Below are positions 1 through 7,665 of a stretch of DNA of 46,446 nucleotides, piece by piece. The translations under genes were made by a program, and so were the position numbers. Location of the stretch: NCBI GenBank assembly GCA_013151735.1, contig JAADHR010000056.1, positions 1 to 46,446 of the forward strand. Reading direction: 5' to 3'. The stretch's first letter is position 1. The number at the start of each line of letters is the position of its first letter. The DNA comes from Calditrichota bacterium (GTDB taxonomy: Bacteria; Zhuqueibacterota; JdFR-76; BMS3Abin05). The notes beneath the pieces were generated by a model. It saw only the letters and a program-made list of their open reading frames with translations. It searched no databases and was not told the DNA's origin.

Positions 1-371
1 ACAGCCACGTGACGATGCGATACGTGGGCACTTTGTTTCCGCCAGTCGATGATTTGAGAGGCCGCAATCGGAAGCGCCCGATACCCCATTTCCTGAATTT
101 TGTTCGTAAGATGAAAGGCAATCCGGTCTAATTGGGCATTCGCCTGCTTATAATGCCATTTGTACAACAGGGTCGGATGATCATCCAGGCTGTCAAATAC
201 CGCTCTGGAAAGACGAATAGCAATGGACAGGGCATACGGCCAGTTTTGCCATTCGGTTGGGGAAAGATTAAAGATCTGCTTAAGGGAATCATCTACGCGG
301 GCCACGCCGATTTTGGCAGCCCCCTCGCTCTCCACAAATCGCTTAATTTCTTCAAAATTCTTCTGTTTCAT
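1..371 (-). CDS. QueG-like 4Fe-4S double-cluster protein, N-terminal part (cut by window edge)
   Basis: Reading the minus strand from the ATG at 371 gives an open frame of 123 codons that runs off the left edge without a stop. It starts MKQKNFEEIKRF and contains a stretch 'ALPIAASQIIDW' followed by 'SAHVSHRHVA'. From memory, this pattern (LPIPASQIxDW, then xGHxSH+xVA) is typical of the N-terminal half of epoxyqueuosine reductase-like proteins with a C-terminal 4Fe-4S double-cluster domain. The iron-sulfur cysteines would lie beyond the window. The gene begins 11 bases after the stop of the preceding small gene, so the two are probably cotranscribed. The ribosome binding site is weak. A real QueG role in queuosine synthesis is only one option, since many members of this family act elsewhere; tgt, the queuosine transglycosylase, lies at 6481-7650. 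Confidence 0.7.
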   Translation of the reverse strand, partial: MKQKNFEEIKRFVESEGAAKIGVARVDDSLKQIFNLSPTEWQNWPYALSIAIRLSRAVFDSLDDHPTLLYKWHYKQANAQLDRIAFHLTNKIQEMGYRALPIAASQIIDWRKQSAHVSHRHVA

Positions 372-382
372 CCGGAATCCAG

Positions 383-817
383 CTATTCTGACAACACCTT
401 CTCTGTAAGAGAAAGTGCTACACCCGATAAAACCACTTCCGGACCCAATCGAGTAAAATCACCGGAAAGAACTTGCCTGTCCACATTAGCATACATCGAA
501 CAAGAGGCACCGCTTTCAATAATCAGCCCCGAAATCTTCTCGGGTGACTCCGAAACAAAGGTTACTTCACCCAATGATTCACTGACAACGTACGCCGTAC
601 AAAAATGTAATTGAAGATGGGAATCCTGTGTGTAAACGGAGATTAAATTCCCGTTTCGGGATCCAATGGGAATATTGGAATAAATCTCTACAGAAAGTTT
701 CCGATTCTCTTCCGGATCAGCCACAATCATCCGCCAGGAATTTCCGGATTGATGGGCCGTTGTTTTCAGAACAGAAGCTATTTTTTGGATGTCAGAATCT
801 TTAAATGAAAAATCCAT
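383..817 (-). CDS. Hypothetical protein, 144 aa
   Basis: I do not recognise this family. The protein is soluble, with no signal peptide or membrane segment. It is rich in beta-prone residues in the middle (for example GNLISVYTQDSHLQLHF) and has a hydrophobic C-terminus. Two cysteines (in HFCTAY and ASCSMY) do not form an obvious metal motif. The ATG at 817 follows GGGAG at about 6 bases spacing, which supports the start. It lies directly upstream of the QueG-like gene with an 11-base gap, so it may be an accessory partner of that redox protein, but this is inferred from position only. A candidate promoter lies at 876-904. Confidence 0.6.
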   Translation of the reverse strand: MDFSFKDSDIQKIASVLKTTAHQSGNSWRMIVADPEENRKLSVEIYSNIPIGSRNGNLISVYTQDSHLQLHFCTAYVVSESLGEVTFVSESPEKISGLIIESGASCSMYANVDRQVLSGDFTRLGPEVVLSGVALSLTEKVLSE

Positions 818-875
818 CAGACTCTCCCGGTTTTTTTCGCCTTGTGCCGCGGGTACGACATTCTTTTCTCTTTAA

Positions 876-904
876 AATATGCATGTTTTGGACGTAAATT
901 TCAA
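876..904 (-). promoter_or_regulatory. Candidate sigma70-like promoter of the 144-aa gene
   Basis: On the minus strand TTGAAA (904-899), 17 bases, then CATATT (881-876). The predicted transcript would start about 50 bases before the ATG at 817. The -35 is good and the -10 matches 4 of 6 positions. This is a pattern match only. Confidence 0.3.
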
Positions 905-920
905 CACTTATTTTTGCAAA

Positions 921-949
921 TAAAAAACCCCGATTGAAAAATCGGGGTT
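921..949 (-). terminator. Rho-independent terminator of cspA
   Basis: The arms AACCCCGATT (926-935) and AATCGGGGTT (940-949) form a perfect 10-bp stem with a 4-base loop. On the minus strand the hairpin is followed by a T-run (from 925 downwards). It lies 45 bases after the cspA stop and before the promoter of the next gene, so it isolates cspA as a single-gene transcript. Confidence 0.9.
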
Positions 950-993
950 GGTGCTAAATGTGTAGGTTCGTGATCAAGAATGATCGCCCCCCT

Positions 994-1194
994 TTATACT
1001 TTAACAACCCGAGACGCCTGAAGTCCTTTTTCGCCCTGTACGGCCTCAAATTCTACCTCATCACCTTCTGCCAGGGAACGATAGCCATCGCCCTCAATTG
1101 ACGTGTAATGCACGAAGACATCTGGTCCATCTTCCTGTTCAATGAATCCATAACCTTTGTTTTCATTGAACCATTTTACTTTACCGTGAGTCAT
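994..1194 (-). CDS. cspA: Cold shock protein (CspA family)
   Basis: A 66-residue single cold-shock domain that binds single-stranded RNA or DNA and acts as an RNA chaperone in the cytoplasm. The RNP1 motif KGYGFI (residues 13-18) and RNP2 motif VFVHY (26-30) are both intact, as is the opening GKVKWFN strand. Length equals the usual 65-70 residues of the family. The ATG is preceded by a perfect AAGGAGGT. A consensus-like promoter about 120 bases upstream and a strong terminator downstream make this a stand-alone unit with a leader of roughly 90 bases, as is common for csp genes. Whether it is cold-induced cannot be told from sequence. Confidence 0.97.
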   Translation of the reverse strand: MTHGKVKWFNENKGYGFIEQEDGPDVFVHYTSIEGDGYRSLAEGDEVEFEAVQGEKGLQASRVVKV

Positions 1195-1289
1195 TAAAAA
1201 ACCTCCTTAATAATACTAAAAACCGCCTGTGAAAAATCCAGTGAATTAAAAATTGATCTTCCACAAGACGTACGAAATAATACGTATTG

Positions 1290-1318
1290 AATGTAATGAT
1301 TAGTTCAGTGATTGTCAA
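1290..1318 (-). promoter_or_regulatory. Promoter of cspA
   Basis: On the minus strand a perfect TTGACA (1318-1313) is followed by 17 bases and TACATT (1295-1290). The expected start near 1283 leaves a leader of about 90 bases before the cspA ATG. Surrounding DNA to about 1370 is very A+T rich, consistent with an UP-type environment. Confidence 0.65.
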
Positions 1319-1421
1319 GAAAAATTTTAAAAATTTAATATTTTTTTATATTTTTTAGCCAATTAGATGAAATTTTTACTCCTTTCAGGCAATATCACGG
1401 GGCAATCCGGTAAAAAGGTTC

Positions 1422-2048
1422 CTAAGAAACGGCTTTTAAGAGAACCAGAAATAATCCGCTGCCAATGGGAACAGTAAGATTGTCATTCAGCGGAAAAACA
1501 CCCCACTCAAGAACAGTTCCTGCCAGTGCTCCTGCCGCGGCCAGTGGTCCCGACCAATGAAGCATAATTCGGGCTATTAAAAATGCCGATAAAAAAAATG
1601 CCAAACTGCCTTCCAACGTTTTATTCGATCGAATCCGTATCCGGCCCACTCCTTTGCCCACCCAGGCCGCCAGGGCGTCAGATACAATAAGCATACTAAT
1701 TGCAAATATGGCAATGTCTTTGGGATAAATCAGAATGGTAATCAGCGCACCAACAATCCAATACGTGGCTCCCGTAATGGATGCGTGTTCTTCAGGCCGA
1801 AGCAAAAAACCGAGATGACGATTAAAGAGTTTTTGGAAGGTTTGATTCCGAAATCGCAGAATTTCCACCACGACAGCCACCAGCAACGCTGCGGAAAGAA
1901 GAAAAACACTCCAAAATTCCGGAAAGTACCAATAGGCTACGGGAATGAGAAGCCCCGTAACGTGGATGGTTTTTCGCAGGGTTTCTCTCCAAAAGGATTT
2001 ATTTTCCTGAAAATTCTGATCGGACGCCACGTCAGATCCTGCGTTCAT
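1422..2048 (-). CDS. Diacylglycerol/polyprenol kinase-like membrane protein (SEC59/VTE5 family)
   Basis: An integral membrane protein with about six hydrophobic segments. The conserved block SDALAAWVGKGVGRI followed by SNKTLEGSLAFF matches the dolichol kinase/phytol kinase/CTP-dependent diacylglycerol kinase branch of the CdsA-like superfamily. These enzymes phosphorylate an isoprenoid alcohol or diacylglycerol in the membrane, usually with CTP; the substrate here is unknown. The ATG at 2048 was chosen over the longer frame starting at 2138 because the extra 30 residues are Arg/Trp/Pro-rich and overlap the rpe coding sequence. The chosen start overlaps the end of rpe by 17 bases and has GGGGA upstream. 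It is the last gene of the mlaE-to-rpe cluster. Confidence 0.8.
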   Translation of the reverse strand: MNAGSDVASDQNFQENKSFWRETLRKTIHVTGLLIPVAYWYFPEFWSVFLLSAALLVAVVVEILRFRNQTFQKLFNRHLGFLLRPEEHASITGATYWIVGALITILIYPKDIAIFAISMLIVSDALAAWVGKGVGRIRIRSNKTLEGSLAFFLSAFLIARIMLHWSGPLAAAGALAGTVLEWGVFPLNDNLTVPIGSGLFLVLLKAVS

Positions 2049-2742
2049 GGACTCGTCCCCGGGCCAAAATCTCGCGCACCGCCCCGGGAATATCCTCTTT
2101 TTGAAAAATGGCTGATCCGGAAACCAGCACCGTTGCACCTGCTCGGGTTACCTGTTCTGCCGTCCGGGCATCAATTCCGCCGTCTATTTCCAACTCAACG
2201 GGCTGAGGCAGGGTCTCAAGCAGCCGTGCCGCCCGCTCTATTTTTGAAAGCATGGTCTCGATGAATGCCTGTCCGCCAAATCCGGGATTAACGGTCATAA
2301 TGAGCAAAAGATCAATGTCGGGAAGAATTTCCTCAACCATCTCCAGCGGGGTGGCCGGATTTAACGCCACGCCAGCCTTCATTCCAAGATGTTTTATTCG
2401 CTGAATAGTTCGGTGCAGGTGTGTGCAGGCCTCCTGGTGAACGGTCAAAATATTCACACCTGCCTTCTTAAAATCTTCGAGATAGCGATCCGGATCCGTA
2501 ATCATTAAGTGGGCATCAAAGGGGAGGGTTGTCTCCTTTCGAAGATTTCGGATGACCACCGGCCCGAATGAAATATTCGGGACAAAATGACCGTCCATCA
2601 CATCCAGATGAATGAAATCGGCTCCGGCATTTTCCACCAGCCTGATTTGCTCGGCGAGATGAGCAAAATCCGCCGACAAAATCGACGGCGCGATTTTAAT
2701 TTTCCGGGGATGCAGAATGGCCTCCTTCCGAATCAAATTCAC
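2032..2742 (-). CDS. rpe: Ribulose-phosphate 3-epimerase
   Basis: Interconverts D-ribulose 5-phosphate and D-xylulose 5-phosphate in the pentose phosphate pathway. The TIM-barrel signatures are all present: IAPSILSADF, HLDVMDGHFVPN with metal and catalytic residues, MTVNPGFGGQ for phosphate binding, and EIDGGI with the second catalytic Asp. Start uncertain: the frame has no ATG before IAPSIL. A GTG at 2742 overlaps the PASTA gene by 47 bases and has only a weak GGTGG upstream. A full AAGGAGG (2727-2721) lies inside that extension, 5 bases before a CTG at 2715, so translation may really begin at CTG. Family members usually start a few residues before the KIAPSIL strand, which fits the later site. 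Confidence 0.95.
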   Translation of the reverse strand: MNLIRKEAILHPRKIKIAPSILSADFAHLAEQIRLVENAGADFIHLDVMDGHFVPNISFGPVVIRNLRKETTLPFDAHLMITDPDRYLEDFKKAGVNILTVHQEACTHLHRTIQRIKHLGMKAGVALNPATPLEMVEEILPDIDLLLIMTVNPGFGGQAFIETMLSKIERAARLLETLPQPVELEIDGGIDARTAEQVTRAGATVLVSGSAIFQKEDIPGAVREILARGRVHERRI

Positions 2743-3496
2743 TTACCACCAAATCAATGGCCTGCCCCATCTCAACTTCGGTTCCCGCCGGTACCGATTG
2801 GCGAATAACCGTGTCGGGCAGAAGCTCGTTATTGACTTCCTTCGAAACCACGCCCACTTTCAGGCCCGAATGCAGTAAAATGTAGGTTGCCTCTTTCAGG
2901 CTCTTGCCCACCAGATTGGGAACAATAAAGTGCTCCGGAATATCCCCGAGACTGACTGTAAAATCTACACTTTGCCCCACCTGAAGGGTATCGTTGGGTG
3001 CTACCGATTGACTCACCACAACGCCTTTTGGAAAATAGGTGGAAAATTCATAATTCTTCTTACCGACCTTCAAACCGAGTCTGCGGAGTTTCAATTCGGC
3101 ATCCCGTTCAGATCCTCCGACAAGCTTCGGAACAGCCACGCGTCTTTCACCCTTGCTCACCGTCAGGTAAACACGTCGTCCTTTTTTGACAATCGATTCC
3201 GGAAAGGGATTTTGAAAGGTAACTGTTCCCTTGGGATATTTTGAGCTGTAGACTTCCTTATCCAATATTGCCTTAAAACCCTGCGTTTTTAACAGACTAT
3301 CGGCTTTCGCAAAAGGCAGCCCAACAACCTGTGGCAAGACCACATCTTTACCGTGTTTGACATAAAGCGGCATGATGACCTGATCGCACGTAATCACAAA
3401 AACAATCAACCCGATAAAAGCAGCCGCTGACCAAAGAAATAGTTTTTTGATCATTGCTTTCTTCGATTTCTTTGCAATGTATGTTTCGTCTTCCAC
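2696..3496 (-). CDS. Membrane-anchored triple PASTA-domain protein (no kinase)
   Basis: The protein has a short basic cytoplasmic tail (1-17), one transmembrane helix (about 18-40), then three PASTA domains (about 51-115, 119-185 and 190-256). Each begins with a V-P-x-LVG-type strand and ends in a TVSxG or VVSE-type strand. PASTA domains bind peptidoglycan fragments or beta-lactam-like ligands in PrkC/PknB kinases and class B PBPs. Here there is no kinase or transpeptidase part. The gene sits between rsmB and rpe, the position where Firmicutes carry prkC. A GTG start at 3496 follows AGGGTGATC; the basic stretch then leads straight into the helix. It overlaps the 5' end of rpe. A cell-wall-sensing or scaffold role is plausible but inferred. 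Confidence 0.9.
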   Translation of the reverse strand: MEDETYIAKKSKKAMIKKLFLWSAAAFIGLIVFVITCDQVIMPLYVKHGKDVVLPQVVGLPFAKADSLLKTQGFKAILDKEVYSSKYPKGTVTFQNPFPESIVKKGRRVYLTVSKGERRVAVPKLVGGSERDAELKLRRLGLKVGKKNYEFSTYFPKGVVVSQSVAPNDTLQVGQSVDFTVSLGDIPEHFIVPNLVGKSLKEATYILLHSGLKVGVVSKEVNNELLPDTVIRQSVPAGTEVEMGQAIDLVVSEFDSEGGHSASPEN

Positions 3497-3619
3497 ACGA
3501 TCACCCTGTATTTAGGTTCAAATCACAATTCCGGCAAATTTAATCCAACACAATTGGTTACTTCACAGTCTCAGCCAGGAGCTGTATAGAAAGTTCTTTT
3601 TTTAGAAAAAATAAGTATT

Positions 3620-3668
3620 TGTCATTGCGAATCCGCCGCGGTTCCCGAGCCTGTCGAGGGACGCGGTG
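3620..3668. repeat. G+C-rich intergenic repeat-like element
   Basis: In the A+T-rich gap between rsmB and the PASTA gene lies a G+C-rich block containing GTCATTGCGA and then CCCGAGCCTGTCGAGGGA, which can fold as an imperfect hairpin (CCTCGACAGGCTCGGG on the other strand). Both words resemble dispersed intergenic repeats seen in many environmental genomes. There is no second copy in this window, so repeat status is an inference. Confidence 0.4.
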
Positions 3669-3710
3669 TGTCATCTGTTTCTTTCAAACGCACACTTGAT
3701 TCGGATGAAT

Positions 3711-5066
3711 CTAAATCCTTTTCAATCGCGCGACAAAGGATCCGTCGACCCCGTGGATATGGGGAAAGGTTTTGACCCATTTCCCGGAGTCCGTTACTTT
3801 TTCACCCACAAATGCGTCGGGAGGTTCCAGAACAAAATCTTTGTGATTTTCTAAAAATTTCTCAATCTGATGGTCATTTTCTTCGGGCTCAATCGTGCAC
3901 GTGCTGTACACAAGGATGCCCCCTTTCTTGACCAACCTGGCAGCATTTTCCAGAAGACCCGACTGAAGGTCTGCCATTTCCCGAATATCCCGGGGTGTCC
4001 GCCGCCACTTAATCTCAGGCTTTTTGGCAATCACCCCCAGGCCCGAACAGGGCGCATCAACCAAAACACGATCCACAGGCTCTAAACTCAGTGTCAGGCC
4101 GTCTGCCACCAGGGATGTGATGCAATCCAAGCCCAGTCGTTTTGCGTTCTCCTCAACGACCTGCAGGCGGTGTGCGTACAAATCCACAGCAATGACCCGT
4201 CCCTGATTCCTCATCAATTCGGCAATGTGTGTGGTTTTTCCTCCGGGCGCTGAGCACATATCCAAAATAGTTTCCCCGGGCTGTGGATCCAATACGTGAG
4301 CCACAAGGCCGGCGCTTTCATCCTGAATGGAGAAATTACCCTCGTGATAAAAAGGGAATTTCTCGACCCAGCGGCTCTTGTGAACAAGCAAAAATTCCCG
4401 CAAGTAAAGGCCGAATTGGGGATGAAATCCTTCATCCTGCAAAATCTCAAAATAGTCTTCCGGGGTTATTTTCAACGTATTTACCCGCACAGACGTTGCG
4501 GGAGGACGATTCAGCGCTTCCAGAAGCGAGCGCGTAAACTCCACACCGTAGCGCTCCGTCCAACGGCGGACCATCCATTCCGGGAATGAAAACAGAACGG
4601 AAAGCGCCTGAACCGGATCTTCACGTTCATCCGGATAATCAATTTCGTCCACATTTCTCAGGACATTTCTGAGAACCCCGTTCACAAATCCCACCAACTT
4701 TTCCTGATGGCCCTGGCGGGTCAGTTTAATCGCTTCATTTACGATGGCATAATCAGGAATCTTGGTTAAGAACAATTTCTGGTACAGACTAATCTGCAGA
4801 ATGGCATGAATGACATCCGGTAATTTGTCATATTGATTATGAACAAACTGCCGGAGAATCCAATCCAGGTACAAGTGCCAGCGTACCGTACCCTGTACCA
4901 ATTCTGTTACAAACGGACGATCAATCGGCGGAACGCGGTTTTTTCGAAACTCCGAGTGAAGATACTTTGCAAGGAACGTTTTTCTTTTCCAGAACTGCAC
5001 CAATGTCCAAACGGCCACCCAGCGACCTTTGGTTTGCTCACTGTCTTTTGAGTCTTGGGTAAACAT
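3711..5066 (-). CDS. rsmB: 16S rRNA (cytosine-967-C5)-methyltransferase RsmB
   Basis: Methylates C967 of 16S rRNA with S-adenosylmethionine. An N-terminal NusB-like RNA-binding domain (about 15-150) is followed by the Rossmann methyltransferase domain. Seen motifs: DMCSAPGGKT for SAM binding near residue 270, VDAPCSGLGV with the release cysteine near 337, and VYSTCTIEPEEN with the nucleophilic cysteine near 389. The C-terminal HGVDGSFVARL is also typical. The 451-residue length matches the family. It lies directly after fmt, as in many bacteria (def-fmt-rsmB). The ATG at 5066 has no clear ribosome binding site. Confidence 0.95.
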   Translation of the reverse strand: MFTQDSKDSEQTKGRWVAVWTLVQFWKRKTFLAKYLHSEFRKNRVPPIDRPFVTELVQGTVRWHLYLDWILRQFVHNQYDKLPDVIHAILQISLYQKLFLTKIPDYAIVNEAIKLTRQGHQEKLVGFVNGVLRNVLRNVDEIDYPDEREDPVQALSVLFSFPEWMVRRWTERYGVEFTRSLLEALNRPPATSVRVNTLKITPEDYFEILQDEGFHPQFGLYLREFLLVHKSRWVEKFPFYHEGNFSIQDESAGLVAHVLDPQPGETILDMCSAPGGKTTHIAELMRNQGRVIAVDLYAHRLQVVEENAKRLGLDCITSLVADGLTLSLEPVDRVLVDAPCSGLGVIAKKPEIKWRRTPRDIREMADLQSGLLENAARLVKKGGILVYSTCTIEPEENDHQIEKFLENHKDFVLEPPDAFVGEKVTDSGKWVKTFPHIHGVDGSFVARLKRI

Positions 5067-5119
5067 TTATTTTGAGCTTTCACTTGATTCGCAAAGGCGA
5101 TTGGCCTTATACCCGCAAT

Positions 5120-6085
5120 TTAGGGTGGGCTTTTAGCAATGCGCAGCTGTTTCATACCCAGAACGGTTCCCGTTTGCAACGGATGTCCGCGCAAAAAATC
5201 GGCAGCCGGCAACCGTTTTTTCCCTGCCAATTGGAGCTCCAAAAGAGCCACCGCCCCTTTGCCCGCCGCTACAACAAGTCCGTTTTGCGCGCTGGTATCC
5301 ACAACTTCTCCCGGAACAAAATGACCCGCTTCCACATCCGAAACAACCTTTGCCCGAAATATTTTTAGAAGCTTTCCTTCAAGATGGGTAAAGGCCCCGG
5401 GTGCCGGTGAAAGACCGCGAATCAGATTCACAATTTTTTCAGCCGGGAGACTCCAGTCAATTTCACAATCGTTTTTTTGGATTTTTGGCGCCCGGGTAGG
5501 AGTACCAACTTGCGGCCTCGGCTGCAATTTGCCTTTTTCCAGCAAATCCAGGGTACGAACAACTACCTGGGCTCCAAGGACCGACAACCGGTTGTGCAAT
5601 TCCTCAGCCGTGTCGTCTGGCCGGATGGCTATTTTTTCCTGAAGAAGAATCGTCCCGGTGTCCACGTGTTCGTCAATAAAAAACGTTGTCACACCCGTTT
5701 CTGTTTCACCATTAATCAAAGCCCATTGGATCGGCGCAGCCCCCCGGTATTTCGGGAGCAGCGACGCGTGCAGATTAATGGTTCCGACCGGAGGAATTGT
5801 GAATACGTCCGGCGGCAAAATCCGAAAGGCCACCACCACAAAAACATCCGCTTTCCAATTTTGCAGCTGTTGCAAGAATTCGGGCTCTTTAAGGGATTCC
5901 GGCTGAAGAACCGGCAACCCCTCTTTCAGAGCAAACACTTTAACGGGCGGAGGCTCTACGCGAAGTCCTCGTCCTTTTGGTTTGTCTTCCCGGGTAACAA
6001 CACCCACAACGTGATGTTTGCTTTTGAGAAGCGCCTGAAGCGTTGGGATTGCAAAATCAGGCGTTCCCATAAAAACAACTCGCAC
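5120..6085 (-). CDS. fmt: Methionyl-tRNA formyltransferase
   Basis: Transfers a formyl group from 10-formyltetrahydrofolate to initiator Met-tRNA. The N-terminal MRVVFMGTPDFA strand-loop, the catalytic block INLHASLLPKYRGAAPI (Asn and His), and HVDTGTIL with the catalytic Asp are intact. The C-terminal OB-fold domain (about 210-310) includes the LSPAPGAFT element. The 321-residue length is standard. The start is GTG at 6085, preceded by GAGGG. The gene is followed by rsmB after 53 bases, and a REP-like hairpin separates it from yajC upstream. Confidence 0.96.
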   Translation of the reverse strand: MRVVFMGTPDFAIPTLQALLKSKHHVVGVVTREDKPKGRGLRVEPPPVKVFALKEGLPVLQPESLKEPEFLQQLQNWKADVFVVVAFRILPPDVFTIPPVGTINLHASLLPKYRGAAPIQWALINGETETGVTTFFIDEHVDTGTILLQEKIAIRPDDTAEELHNRLSVLGAQVVVRTLDLLEKGKLQPRPQVGTPTRAPKIQKNDCEIDWSLPAEKIVNLIRGLSPAPGAFTHLEGKLLKIFRAKVVSDVEAGHFVPGEVVDTSAQNGLVVAAGKGAVALLELQLAGKKRLPAADFLRGHPLQTGTVLGMKQLRIAKSPP

Positions 6086-6120
6086 ACATACCCTCGAATA
6101 TTAGTGTATTCGCACCTTAC

Positions 6121-6170
6121 GTAACCGCACCCTTTACGAGTGCGTGCGCAGGCGTAAAGCCTGCGGTTAC
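6121..6170. repeat. REP-like inverted repeat between yajC and fmt
   Basis: The arms GTAACCGCACCCTTTACG (6121-6138) and CGTAAAGCCTGCGGTTAC (6153-6170) are inverted copies with two mismatches. Within the right half, CGCAGGC (6147-6153) and GCCTGCG (6159-6165) also form a tight 7-bp hairpin. There is no T-run after the hairpin on the minus strand, so it is not a simple terminator. It resembles short intergenic REP-type palindromes and could modulate fmt expression relative to yajC. Confidence 0.6.
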
Positions 6171-6175
6171 CCATT

Positions 6176-6478
6176 TTAGCTTAACTTTTTGGCGACGGCT
6201 GCACGGGTAATTTCAATTTTCGTATTGTCCGAAATTTTCAAAATAATGGTATCATCGGCTTCCTTAAAACCCGAAATCGTTCCCACAATGCCGCCAATCG
6301 TGACCACCTTATCCCCCTTCTGCAGAGATTTCAGCATGGCCTGCACTTCCTTTTGTTTTTTCGATTGGGGCCGAATCATGAACAACCAGATCACGACAAA
6401 AATTAAAATAAAAGGCAACAAAGCCATCATCGTATTTCCCTGACTTTTCCCTGCCTGCAGTAGGATATTTAGTAGCAC
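6176..6478 (-). CDS. yajC: Preprotein translocase subunit YajC
   Basis: A small single-span inner membrane protein associated with SecDF-YidC. Residues 18-36 (MALLPFILIFVVIWLFMIR) form the transmembrane helix, followed by the conserved RPQSKKQKE motif. The cytoplasmic domain holds the KGDKVVTIGGIVGTISG core. Length of 100 residues is usual. The start is GTG at 6478, with AGGAGG placed 9 bases upstream inside the end of tgt, so the two genes are translationally close (2-base gap). The tgt-yajC pairing is widely conserved in bacteria, though secDF does not follow here. Confidence 0.95.
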   Translation of the reverse strand: MLLNILLQAGKSQGNTMMALLPFILIFVVIWLFMIRPQSKKQKEVQAMLKSLQKGDKVVTIGGIVGTISGFKEADDTIILKISDNTKIEITRAAVAKKLS

Positions 6479-6480
6479 GT

Positions 6481-7650
6481 TTACTTCCTCCTCTTAATTG
6501 GTTTTTGATGTTGATTGACCTCGATTACGTGATAATTGGAATAGAATTCTTCGCGAAACTCTTTAAACTGTCCCCTGAGAATGGCCTTTCGGGCCCTGTG
6601 AACCAGGTCCAGATAAAAATGAATATTGTGGTATGTTGCCAACCGAAGCGCCAACACCTCTCCCACAGAAAACAAGTGCCGGATGTACGCCCTTGAAAAA
6701 TTACGGCATGTGGCACACGAACACGTTTCATCAATCGGACGAAAATCGTCTTTGTACGTCGCATTCTTGATAACCAGCCGTCCTTCCCGGGTAAAAACCG
6801 TGCCATTCCGGGCATTTCGTGTGGGCATCACGCAGTCAAACATGTCGACACCTCGCGCAATCACTTCAACCAGATCCTCCGGTTTCCCCACACCCATTAA
6901 ATAGCGGGGCTTGTTTTTGGGAATTTGTGCAGCCACAAATTCCGTAATTTCATATAATTCCGATTTAGGCTCTCCTACAGCAAGACCCCCAATAGCATAT
7001 CCGTCAAAATCCAGGGCAAGCAGCTCTTCCAGATTCTCCTGCCGCAATTCCCGGTACGTACTGCCCTGATTAATGCCAAACTGAAATTGACGATATCCGT
7101 ACAATGCCTGCGTTTTTTCAAACTGCTCTTTAGACCGTTTTGCCCATTCGACGGTTAATTCATGCGATTTTTTTGCATACTCGACTGTACACGGATAGGG
7201 CGTGCACTCGTCCAGCGCCATCATGATATCCGGACCAAGCTGTCTTTGAATATCCACAACACTTTCCGGAGTGAATAAATGTTTCGAGCCGTCCACATGC
7301 GATTGAAAGCGCACCCCTTCCGAACTCAGTTTGCGCAGGTCGGATAAACTGAACACCTGGTATCCCCCGCTATCCGTTAGAATGGCCTTTGGCCAGCTTA
7401 TGAACGGGTGCAGCCCACCGGCTTTCCGAATTAAATCCCCCCCGGGGCGCAGATACAAATGGTACGTATTCCCCAGAATAATTTGGGCCTTATTTTCGAG
7501 AAGCTCCTGCGGCGATTGTGTTTTAACGGTTCCCTGGGTTCCGACAGGCATAAAAACAGGTGTTTCCACATCGCCGTGATCGGTATGCAGGACACCCGCC
7601 CGTGCGCCCGTTTTCGGATCTTCTGCAATTAATTCAAAAAAGGGTTTCAA
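6481..7650 (-). CDS. tgt: tRNA-guanine transglycosylase
   Basis: Exchanges guanine-34 for preQ1 in GUN-anticodon tRNAs, a step in queuosine formation. It has the TIM-barrel signatures MPVGTQGTVK, LGNTYHLYLRPG, LTDSGGYQVFSL (catalytic Asp), and GVDMFDCVMPTRNARNGT with the nucleophilic Asp. The zinc site is CSCATC followed by a downstream Cys and His (RAYIRHL). At 389 residues it is of normal length. The start is TTG at 7650, close behind GGGGAG; no in-frame ATG lies nearby. It sits 15 bases after radA and 2 bases before yajC, within one transcription unit. Confidence 0.96.
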   Translation of the reverse strand: MKPFFELIAEDPKTGARAGVLHTDHGDVETPVFMPVGTQGTVKTQSPQELLENKAQIILGNTYHLYLRPGGDLIRKAGGLHPFISWPKAILTDSGGYQVFSLSDLRKLSSEGVRFQSHVDGSKHLFTPESVVDIQRQLGPDIMMALDECTPYPCTVEYAKKSHELTVEWAKRSKEQFEKTQALYGYRQFQFGINQGSTYRELRQENLEELLALDFDGYAIGGLAVGEPKSELYEITEFVAAQIPKNKPRYLMGVGKPEDLVEVIARGVDMFDCVMPTRNARNGTVFTREGRLVIKNATYKDDFRPIDETCSCATCRNFSRAYIRHLFSVGEVLALRLATYHNIHFYLDLVHRARKAILRGQFKEFREEFYSNYHVIEVNQHQKPIKRRK

Positions 7651-7665
7651 AACTCCCCATTCCTT

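Noticed and set aside
132-614. Plus-strand 160-aa frame at the left edge
   Set aside because: It overlaps the QueG-like fragment and the 144-aa gene on the minus strand; only the minus-strand readings show a family pattern or ribosome binding site.
5477-6124. Plus-strand 215-aa frame
   Set aside because: It is a shadow of fmt; its composition is rich in Arg, Phe and Asn and shows no family signal.
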